Assembly (NCBI GenBank): GCA_016800925.1
Contig: JABCPU010001088.1
Location: 1 to 16,495, forward strand
DNA from: Suillus spraguei
Lineage: Eukaryota; Basidiomycota; Agaricomycetes; Boletales; Suillaceae
Reading direction: 5' to 3'
Length of the DNA: 16,495 bases
The notes under the pieces were generated by a model. It was not told the origin of the DNA, did no database searches, and saw nothing but the letters and a program-made list of their open reading frames with translations. The position numbers were made by a program, and so were the translations under genes. Positions 8,368-15,901 of the stretch are shown here, piece after piece. How positions within the stretch are numbered: the stretch's first letter is position 1; every line of letters begins with the position of its first letter.

Positions 8368-8416
8368 CGCGACCCTCATCCCGTACGGAGTCAGGAGGGT
8401 CGCGGACTAATTTTTT
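8368..8416 (-). promoter_or_regulatory. -1 ribosomal frameshift cassette, element B gag-pol
   Basis: In the gag frame the RNA reads GCA AAA AAT TAG. The heptamer A AAA AAT (8416-8410) fits X XXY YYZ. Slipping back one base gives TTA GTC CGC..., which is open into the protease. After a 5-nt spacer (8409-8405, containing the UAG) comes a perfect 10-bp stem CGCGACCCTC/GAGGGTCGCG (8404-8395 with 8377-8368) and a 17-nt loop. Slip site, spacer and stem all agree with the model. Confidence 0.85.
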
Positions 8417-9696
8417 GCCTCATCCGAGGCTTCCGGTTCCGTTTCCGGAGTGAGCACAGTGGCGCGGCCTTTGGCAGCGCGCGAAGTGGATTTGGTGCAT
8501 TCCCGGGCAGTGTGACCAGGTCCGCCGCAGAACATACAGAGCTTTTTGTCAAAACGTCTCTGACGCTCCTGGGTGGTTAGCTTTCCGTCTGTACCAACAA
8601 CACTAGGGAGATCCGAAACTTTCGGGGTAGAGGATGTTGTGGAGTATGTGGGTTTATTGAATTTGGGCGTATCGGATCCGGATGAGTTGGAGTTCGTCCG
8701 GTCGGATGTTGACTGCCTGGGAGGATTGGAAGAGGTGGTTCTACTCTCTCGGTGACTTCGCCCCTCCGTTCCCAGTAACGGGCGTCGATGGTCTGGGCGA
8801 GAGTCTTGAACTCCGAAAGGGTAGTGGGCTTACCCATGCGACTAATCTCATCTTTGATTCGGGCCGGAAGTCCATTGTAGAATTGGCGTCGTAGGGCTCC
8901 GTCTCCCCATTCGCGTACTTGGGAGGCAAGTCGCTGGAATTCTACAACGTACTTGTTGATGCGTTGTCCGTCACGCATGTGGAGTTGTTCTAACTGCATC
9001 TCTGCGTCTCCGGAGGGATCGTGTGGTCCGAAATTGGTTTGGAGCTCGAGCATGAACTCGGAGTAGTCATCCATCCAGTCCGGACGGTTGCTATATCCGT
9101 CCGAAAGGAGGTCCGGTTCAAACCACTCGAGAGCCATACCCTTAAGGTAGGATTGGGCGAAATTGACTTTAGCGCGTCCGGAACGGAAAGCGCTAGGTTT
9201 GCTCTGGAAGTTGAGCTCACATTGGACGAAGAATGCCCGGAGCTTGCGAGGTTCGGACCCATCGAAGGTATCTGGCTCACGGACTTTGACTTTGCTATCA
9301 TCCGAGGTGGGGGTGCGACGGCTACTGCGAGCGAGGTGGTTAATGGCTACGGATAGTTGGGCTAGGACCCGGTCCTGAGGGTTTAGGTGGATTTTATCTT
9401 CTTCGTCATCCAGGTCCTCGTTGTCCGGATCATCAACTTCATCATCTGGTAGGTTACTGCGCAGCTCATCATCAAAGCGAATGGTCGGGCGCGAATTGGA
9501 GTCTGGGTTATCCGGGTTCCGAGTTGGTGTTATCGGATCCGGTCTGACTTGACGGGCGGAGATACTTTGACCTATGTCGCTCATGCTTGCGCGGCGTTGA
9601 GAGAAACTGGTAAATGTTTGGACGATGGGTGTGGGATCTCGTTGGATCGGACCAAGTCCGGCTCCTCGGAGTGTTTTGAGCTTTACGGGGAGGCAT
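8407..9696 (-). pseudogene. gag: Element B Gag with CCHC zinc knuckle
   Basis: The first good ATG is at 9696 (MPPRKAQNTP). A frame change near 9650 leads through FTSFSQRRAS to the long open segment from 9584 (MSDIGQSISARQ). An acidic stretch (DDEVDDPDNEDLDDEEDK) precedes the retrotransposon Gag core, with KVREPDTFDGSEPRKLRAFF (near 9240-9300), LKGMALEWFEPDLL (near 9110-9150) and LHMRDGQRINKYVVEFQRLA (near 8925-8990). A one-base shift near 8735 leads into a Ser/Thr-rich linker and the knuckle CMFCGGPGHTAREC (8497-8538), then stop TAG at 8409-8407 inside the frameshift cassette. About 430 codons, usual for the family. Gag would bind and package element RNA. Confidence 0.88.
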
Positions 9697-9732
9697 GATA
9701 TGGATGGTTGCTAAGTTACTCGGAAAGGTTTG

Positions 9733-9743
9733 AGTTCGAATAT
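9733..9743 (-). other. Self-primer binding site of element B
   Basis: Directly at the inner edge of the 5' LTR the minus strand reads ATATTCGAACT. It is perfectly complementary over 11 nt to AGTTCGAATAT at 10132-10122, the predicted start of the RNA. There is no TGG of a tRNA-type site. This matches Tf1/sushi self-priming. Confidence 0.8.
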
Positions 9744-10062
9744 ACTGTTAAGACTGTACTCAAGGGTAGAGAGATCCGAAGGGCTTTGGCCTCAGTTCGT
9801 ACACTGTGCCCCTTTCTCGAGTAATGCCCCTTATTTCAGGGAGGAGTTATTCGTCCGAAGACCCGGACAGGGTTGCGTGACGGATCCGGGTGTCCGAAGG
9901 TGTCGGATATAAACGTCCGAAGGTAATTCGGAACGTAAGGAGAGGACAGAGATTAAGGCTAGTTTCGGAACGAGTTCCTAACTAGAAACTAACGGAGATG
10001 GACTATCCGAAGATAGAGTCGGAGGTATAGACTATAGGAGTCAATCCTAAGTCTCGGAAGGT

Positions 10063-10089
10063 GACTTAAAGCGGAGAGTGGCTTAAGTC
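10063..10089 (-). repeat. Leader hairpin in R/U5 of element B
   Basis: GACTTAA (10063-10069) and TTAAGTC (10083-10089) form a 7-bp stem with a 13-nt loop, beginning 43 nt after the predicted RNA 5' end. Element A has a hairpin at nearly the same distance. The other LTR has it at 2933-2959. Confidence 0.45.
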
Positions 10090-10121
10090 CGGAGGAGGCA
10101 GAATGAGTAGAATCTAAGATG

Positions 10122-10132
10122 ATATTCGAACT
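10122..10132 (-). other. Self-primer sequence at predicted RNA 5' end, element B
   Basis: AGTTCGAATAT on the minus strand starts 34 nt downstream of the first base of the TATA box. Its 11 nt pair exactly with 9733-9743. The copy in the other LTR is 3002-2992. Confidence 0.78.
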
Positions 10133-10158
10133 AAGGTTCTACGGAGATCTACAAGTGG

Positions 10159-10166
10159 TTTATATA
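10159..10166 (-). promoter_or_regulatory. TATA box, element B U3
   Basis: TATATAAA on the minus strand is conserved in the other LTR at 3036-3029. It drives leftward transcription towards gag. Confidence 0.75.
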
Positions 10167-10513
10167 CAGTAAGTATCTAAGACGGATAATTAGCAAGTCC
10201 GGGACCGAGGGCTATGTACAAGTGTAACGGAAGTCTATTAGTTATTGCACAGCGATCAGTAAGCATGAATCGGAAATGAACACAGGAAACGGATCAGTAA
10301 CACAGGACGGAAATATAAACAGCCGGAGTACCGGTAGTAGGAGAAATGACGAAAGGAGATAGACGCAGATGTTCACCAGGGAGTTAAGGTGCGAGAAGTG
10401 AGTACATTCGGAAGGGTGGTCCGGACAGGATCTGTGGACCGGACGGATATGGAAACGATCGGATCTGGACGGATATGATCGGATCTGAGATTAGAAGTAT
10501 GGTATATGCAGCA

Positions 10514-10619
10514 TCATAGAATCCATCATCCTTCCAGGTGAGCGTAAATGGGGTTCCCAGACGTGAGGGCAATAAATGGATAGATGGGTGGATGTGTCAT
10601 AGGCAATTTGCACTGGTAG
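10514..10619. other. Short flank between element B and the extra ORF of element C
   Basis: About 100 bp with no gene, polypurine tract or LTR end that I can recognise. It may be the remainder of the 3' untranslated part of element C. Confidence 0.4.
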
Positions 10620-11773
10620 TCAGGCAATTCTTTTGCTATGTCCAGTGATGCCGCAGATTCGGCATTTCATGTTTTCGTCGTGTTAGAGGTGACATATGTA
10701 ATGGTGATGGTGAAATAATGGGTGGGGACTAGTAGATCTGGCACGTTTCTTCCCTTTCTTTCGTGTCATGCGTTTTAAGGCAAGGTTATTATCGCGTCGA
10801 AGCTGTGCTGTTGTTTATTGGTCAGCGTGTATGCAGAGGCGGGGAGGTCGGGAGTAGTCCCTCGTTCAGCAACTGCAAGGAGTTCGTTAGAGGATGAGGA
10901 GAAGTGATGCCGAAGTCTTTAACTAGGACTGGTGAGACGGGGTCCATTGGACCAAATGATGATGGATAGACATAGGGGGATGAATGTGAAGGTCGCGAAG
11001 ACGAGGACCTAGTGCATTAATTCGGCTACGGAATTCCTAACCTTTTTGCAGCTTCCACTGTTCTTCTGTACAGGCTCGTATAACCATGCAGGATGGTCAT
11101 GAGAGATTATGATGGAGACGATGAAGTCGATTGTCATGGGGATGGGGTTCAGGGGAGCAGCGAGGTCGCTTGTGTTTGTTGCAAATCAGTGATGGCTTCT
11201 TCTACTAAGTTTCTGGCTGCTCTGGTTTCAGCAACTGATTGCTGGATGGTTTCGACGACTGCATTAGTGAGCTGCCGATCTTGGACAGCAGTGCATAAGC
11301 CAGCAAGGGCGTCAACACTAGAATACATGCGCGAAGCAGGGGGTGCTGGAATAGGAAGTGGCGCATCTTCCTGCGGAGAGGGAGGTCGAGCAACACCTGC
11401 TCGACGTTCGGCCACGATGTGAATAGCTTCTTTAACATCGTTTTTAAAAGAACCGGGAAGCAGCAACATAGCATAAGAACGAATGCGTTTTGAAGATGTA
11501 AGAAGCGTTGACGATAGGTAATGTCGTGGTTTCATTAGCAGTGATTTCATGAGGGCAGCAGTACGGATGATGTTGACAGGAGGAGAGCCGGAAAGGCGCC
11601 TCTTTCTGTGAGGATTCTTTCAATTTCAAGGGCGTGTCCTTCACACAGAAGGGCGGATTCGACATAGGAGGTGTTGTCGATTTCGGTGGTGAGGATCCAT
11701 AGTGTTCAGCATCGGAGTCGGAGTCATTGTTGGCAATAGTGACGGGGGTGATGTAGGCAGTGGGGAAAGACAT
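10620..11773 (-). pseudogene. Extra ORF downstream of element C pol, with C-terminal zinc knuckle (degraded)
   Basis: The ATG at 11773 is 53 bp after the pol stop, on the same strand. The N-terminus is Ser/Pro/Asp-rich (MSFPTAYITPVTIANNDSDS...). A frame change near 11460 leads to LLPGSFKNDVKEAIHIVAER, a Pro-rich linker and a helical stretch (AVVETIQQSVAETRAARNLV) ending near 11149. The next 450 bp are broken by stops. Near the end is MKCRICGITGHSKR (from 10670), which becomes a full CX2CX4HX4C knuckle if one extra base near 10630 is disregarded; the stop is at 10622-10620. Total about 380 codons. The layout resembles a small Gag-like or nucleic-acid-binding protein, but I do not recognise the family. 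It may belong to element C or be a separate gene. Confidence 0.5.
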
Positions 11774-12029
11774 TTCAATGGTGATAGTTGATCAAATGCT
11801 AGTGCGAGTTGATTGACTGAAGGATATCAGAGGGCGTGTTGCTTCTTATAAGCATTCAAGATTCGAGCGGAGTTCTTCAAGTTCTTTTCTGGGAGCCATT
11901 CGTTATCTCCCGATGAATATCCTTTCCAGGAAACAAGATAACGTCGGCGAGTGCCGGTTCCTTTGTGAGAAAGGATTGCTTCTACTTCATATTCTTCTTC
12001 TTCTTCGATGATGTCAGGTGGTGGTTCGG

Positions 12030-13140
12030 GGAAGTTCGGACCGTGTACGTCCGTTTCGCTATAGGATGATAAGACAGAAGCGTGGAACGTGGGATGAATT
12101 TTCCATTGCGGAGGGAGTTTGAGTGTGAACGTGATGGGGATAAGACATCGATGATCGGGAAAGGTCCATATCGCTTTGGGCGAGTTTCCTTGATGGGAGT
12201 TTGAGTCTAAGATTAGCGGCAGATACCAAACCTTATCTCCGATCTTCCATGGGTGTACTTATCTCCTCGGGATCGTTCAGCCATCGTTTGCATTGCAATG
12301 TTATGACAGGCGATTGCTTCTTCTCTTATCTTCTGCAGAGATCGTACTCGATCTTCTGCTGCGGGGACGGATGAGTCAGGAATAAGGTGAGGGATAGTGT
12401 GTGGTTCGTATCCCATCATTAGATAGAAAGGTGATGCATTCCTTGCATCATGTTTTCGGTGGTTTGGACGAATTCGGCGATTGGTAGGTGTTCTACCCAA
12501 TCTTCAGGGTTGTTGCGGCAATAGATGCATAGATATGTTTCGAGTTCTTGATTTAGCCTTTCAGTTTGACCATCTGTCTGCGGGTGATAAGCCGTGGATG
12601 GAGCGATGACGTAGTCGAGAAGTCGGGCAAGTTCCTTAGAGAAGCAGATAGGAATTGCGGGCCTCGATCTGATATAACTTTGTCATGGAGTCCAAATCGA
12701 CGGTAGACGTGTTTAAAAATAGTTTAGCAACGCCTTCGGAAGTGATGGTTTTCAAACAAGGGATAATAATTACCCCCTTCGTAAGGCCATGGTCTACCAC
12801 GACCATGATACTATCAAAGCCCCAGAACAGGGAGGTCAGTGATTAGATCAACAGAGACCTGGGAAAGGGTCTAGTCGCAGATGAGGAATTGGGGTAAGCG
12901 GGGGTCGAACGGGTGAGTATCCGCTTCATTTGCTGACAAAGGGCGCAACCCTCGACGTATTTTCGAATATAAGAGCCCATAGCAGGCCACCAGGCTTCTC
13001 GTTTAACGAGTTCTTCAGTTTTGAATCTACCGGGATGTCCCGCAGTAGGATGATCATGATACCTTTTCAGGATATTGGGCGATGCGCCGGTGGAATATAG
13101 GCGCGATTTTAAAATAGAGGACGTTTTCCTCAATCTTCCA
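12030..13140 (-). pseudogene. Element C integrase
   Basis: The HHCC region reads RYHDHPTAGHPGRF (near 13030-13070) and CALCQQMK (near 12925-12950). Core residues: Asp in VDLITDLP (12849-12847), Asp in SDRGPQF (12669-12667) and Glu in [10 protein letters not shown] (12562-12560). The last two are about 35 residues apart but separated by a one-base frameshift. The stretch [15 protein letters not shown] and, after another shift, [17 protein letters not shown] are typical of the core's C-terminal side. The C-terminal part (12060-12230) is poorly readable before the chromodomain. Confidence 0.8.
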
Positions 13141-13249
13141 GTCAGAGAGTGCCGATTTCATAGGGGGAAGGCACATGCCATCAAGGGCATCAGACGCCGT
13201 CTTGAAGACAGGGTCATCGAGGGGATCAGAGGATGACAGCACGTCTTTC

Positions 13250-14750
13250 AAGTCGGTGTCAATAAGACGAACGAATAGAGCGTCGGGAGGAGAGTCTGGT
13301 CTTCATTATCGTCTTTGCCGGAATGTAGTCGGGCCGGCGAGATAGTGCATCAGGTACTGCTAATTTAGTACCTGCAACATGATGCAGTTCAATGTCATAA
13401 ATAGACAAAATCAGTTGCCAACGTGCTTGCGGCAGGGTAAGTTTCTGTGCACTTCTAAAGTATAGAAGGTTCTTGTGGTCGGTGAATACTAAGACAGGGT
13501 GTGAGTTTCCTTCGAGATAATGACGCCATTCGTTCAATGCCCGAATCGATTACGGCAAGGAGTTCCTGGTCAAAGATCTGGTAATTGCGCTCGCAGGGTT
13601 CAAAGACTGTGAGAGGTATGCACATGGGTGATAAACACCATTCTCATCAGTCTGCAGGAGAACTCTGCCAGTTGCTATGAGTGAAGCGTCAGTAGCAATA
13701 GCAAATTGTCGGGACGGATCAGGTTACGGAGTACCGGTTGTGATGTAAAGCGTCGTTTCAGTTCTTCGAAGGTATCCATGCATTCGGTTGACCAATCAAA
13801 GGCCTTATCTTTCTTTGTTAAATCGATAAGTGGTCGAGCGATGTCAGAATAGTGGGAAATGAACGTGCGGTAGAAATTGCAAAAGCCGAGGAATGACCGA
13901 ACATCTTTTACAGATTTCAGAACTGGCCATTCGGAGATTTCCTTGGTTTTGGCGGTGTCCATTGCAACTTGTCCGGGGCAAATTATCATTCCGAGGTATT
14001 CCACTTCTTCTGCATCAAACGTGCATTTCTCCGGTTTCAGAACAGATGTTCTTTTCATATTTTCATCAAAACCCGTCTAGTTCTTTCACGTGTTCTTCCA
14101 TAGTCGTGGAGAAAATCAGGATATTGTCCATGTAGATAACCATCCATCCTTCATTGATTTCTTGTTGGAAGGTGCGATTCATGTATGCTTGGAAAGTTGC
14201 TGGGGAATTACAAAGGCCAAAGAACATTATGTTTGGTTCGAAAAGACCGAATTCCGTAGTAAAGCAGCTTTCCAGCGATCATCGGGATGGATGCGAATAT
14301 TGTTATAACCAGACCGAATATCCATTTTCGTAAAGAACTGTGCGTTGTGAAGTCGCGCGACGAGGGAGATAGGAAGTGGAAGTGGGTATGCGTTCTTGAC
14401 TGTCCAATCATTGATGTAGCGGTAATCTTGACAGGGACGCAATTCTCCACTTTTCTTTCCCACAAAGAAGAAGCCACTGCTTGGGGTGACTTCGATTCTG
14501 AGATAAAACCTTTCACAACGTTTTCATTGATAAACGTTTTGACGGCAGCACGTTCTTTTTCTGATAACGGGTAGACCTTAGACATACGGGGAATGAAACC
14601 GGGTTTAGTATCAATCCGATGATCAATACCAGGGCGTTCGGGAGGTAGTTTGTTTAATCCGTCTTTAGCAAAGACGTCTGCGAAGTCGTGTAGATAATCT
14701 GGGACCAATTCTTCAAAGGATTTCTTTTTCTTCTCCTTTTCATCTGTGGC
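13250..14750 (-). pseudogene. Element C reverse transcriptase and RNase H, catalytic YMDN
   Basis: RT begins near DFADVFAKDGLNKLPPERPG (about 14640-14700). Motifs follow: ELRPCQDYRYIN (14420-14450), FFTKMDIRSGYNNIRIHPDD with its Asp, and FFGLCNSPATFQAYMN near 14170-14230. The catalytic box reads VIYMDNILIFS (Y 14134-14132, D 14128-14126, N 14125-14123). The second Asp of the invariant YxDD is Asn, which should abolish polymerase activity. Next is FLGFCNFYRTFISHYSDIAR. RNase H shows IATDASLIATG (13690-13688 for Asp), DQELLAVI and [11 protein letters not shown], ending [11 protein letters not shown]. Frame changes separate these blocks. Confidence 0.85.
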
Positions 14751-15857
14751 GAATTCCTGAGCCTTATTACTGTACTTTGGGAAGGTAGGGATTTGCGGAA
14801 TAGTTAGAGAGCTGTTCAAGTCGAGAAGTTCCATCACGTGTAAGAGGTGTATCCATGGATACTTCTTCTATGATTCTCATGCTGACTCCATCAGTGTCAT
14901 ATTCCACAGGAATTCTCCATCACCTAGTTCGTAAGAGGAAATTTCTCGGACTTCTGGTGCGTGCCAGACATCTTGCATAGTGTTGAATTGGTCATCATCC
15001 TCTGTTGGGATCAACGAGGGTACGGGTTCTTCTTTATCGGGAATTTCCTCAATTGAAGCTGACAGAGTTTTCAGGGGAACATAGAACTTGGATATTTCGG
15101 TACGTTGGTATCTCGTCCTGGGATCTCTTCTTCGGCTTTTCTTTTCCCATGCTTCTGTTCTTCTATTGGCCGTTGCTCAATAGGTTCTTGTCCACCTGAT
15201 GCTCGGGTTCGGATTCATTCTTGCGCTTTCAGCGCGAGGAATCGGTGATACTGCTCATGGCAGTTGTACGCAAGGAATGGGGTCTATAGTATTTGGCATT
15301 TGTACTTCAGGTTTCGGATCCTCGGGAATGAAAGGGATTACGAGGGATTTCGGAAGTCTGGAATGTTGCCATTTGGGTGATGATTGAAGATTTGAGGCAA
15401 TCCATTCTTCTTCCTATCCGTATCGATATCAATTTCGATTTCATCTGATTTCTCCGTTCGAGGAGGATAAGTGTTTCAGCAGCCCAATCTATAATTGGGT
15501 TCATTGCACGTAACCAGGGAATCCCAAAAGGATTTGATCTCTTCTTCCCAGTTTGGTTATATTGAATTTCCCATACATGGTTCGTTCATCAATTTTGATT
15601 ACTAGCATGCATAGTGCGTGATCGGTCCTCCTTTGATAAGAGTTCCATCGGCTGTAGTAACTCGAAATGGCGTTTTGAGTTTTCGTCGTGTGATTTGATG
15701 GAGTTTCACAAACTCTTCGGAGATGAATGTTCCTGCTGCGCCTGAATCGATAACAGCAGTGGTGTCGACGGATTTTCAGCGAGTACGAGAGTGGAGGGTG
15801 ATAGGGACACGAAGTTCTTTTCTTTCACCTACAGCACATACAAGTCTTAGTATTACA

Positions 15858-15901
15858 TTGGGAGAAACATACGTCGAGTCCTTGTTTCTCCAAGTCAAAA
15901 A
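15858..15901 (-). promoter_or_regulatory. Probable -1 frameshift signal between gag and pol of element C
   Basis: It has the same arrangement as in element A. Gag ends GAT TTT TGA (15897-15895) on a run of five U (15901-15897), with pol in the -1 frame. Stem arms lie at 15884-15893 and 15858-15868. Loop bases differ from A while both arms are unchanged. Confidence 0.58.

Larger units (their letters stand above)
4632..8410 (-). pseudogene. pol: Element B pol polyprotein (PR-RT-RH-IN-chromodomain), frameshifted
   Basis: Pol is read in the -1 frame from the slip site at 8410-8416 and ends at the TGA at 4634-4632. The order is protease (about 7960-8350), a Ser/Pro-rich linker (7550-7960), RT (about 6750-7500), RNase H (about 6330-6750), integrase (about 4900-6190) and chromodomain (about 4690-4850). 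This PR-RT-RH-IN-CD order defines Ty3/gypsy chromoviruses. Catalytic residues are present where I can read them. The frame changes at roughly 8000, 7460, 7215, 6340, 5830, 5560, 5390, 5010 and 4745, mostly by single bases. Full length would be about 1,260 codons, normal for the family. Given the near-identical LTRs, some shifts could be sequence errors. Confidence 0.9.
2613..10513 (-). mobile_element. Element B: complete Ty3/gypsy chromodomain retrotransposon with an antisense gene
   Basis: Two direct LTRs (2613-3385 and 9743-10513) enclose, on the minus strand, a self-primer binding site, Gag, a -1 frameshift signal, protease, RT, RNase H, integrase with GPF motif and chromodomain, and a polypurine tract. 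Between the pol stop (4632) and the 3' LTR is a 1.24-kb segment carrying a plus-strand ORF. The LTRs differ at about seven substitutions and six single-base indels by my reading, roughly 98% identity, so the insertion looks young. No 5-bp target duplication is visible: gctgt or gttac on the left, tcata or gcatc on the right. Many frameshifts break pol as written. Confidence 0.92.
9743..10513 (-). repeat. 5' LTR of element B (right copy)
   Basis: This is the promoter-bearing LTR for gag-pol. U3 runs from 10513 to about 10133 and R/U5 from 10132 to 9743. It holds TATATAAA at 10166-10159, the self-primer at 10132-10122, a leader hairpin with arms 10063-10069 and 10083-10089, and the inverted repeat CTAGTT/AACTAG around GGAAC/GTTCC at 9959-9985. 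The outer end reads TATGCAGCA, against TATGACAGTA in the left copy. Confidence 0.92.
11827..15901 (-). pseudogene. pol: Element C pol polyprotein (PR-RT-RH-IN-chromodomain), degraded
   Basis: Pol starts in the -1 frame at the U5-UGA site (15897-15901) and ends with TGA at 11829-11827. Protease: VDTTAVIDSGAAGTFISEEF at about 15710-15770, active site DSG intact, but an in-frame TGA at 15778-15776 lies just before it. The conserved NPIIDWAAETLIL near 15470-15504 and a linker of about 600 bp precede RT. RT, RNase H and integrase follow. The chromodomain (about 11840-11991) is fully open: YEVEAILSHK, RRYLVSWKGYSSGDNEWLPE, ending KKQHAL. Frames change at about 14450, 14230, 14060, 13715, 13560, 13250, 12890, 12600 and 12430. 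Confidence 0.87.

Noticed and set aside
9733..9745. TTCGAA next to the B LTR read as a complement of a tRNA T-loop
   Set aside because: Flanking bases do not form a T-arm, and the site is explained better by exact 11-nt complementarity to the element's own RNA start.
11093..11422. Plus-strand ORF of 109 codons with several Cys
   Set aside because: It is the shadow of the helical segment of the extra ORF on the minus strand, which has the better amino-acid pattern.
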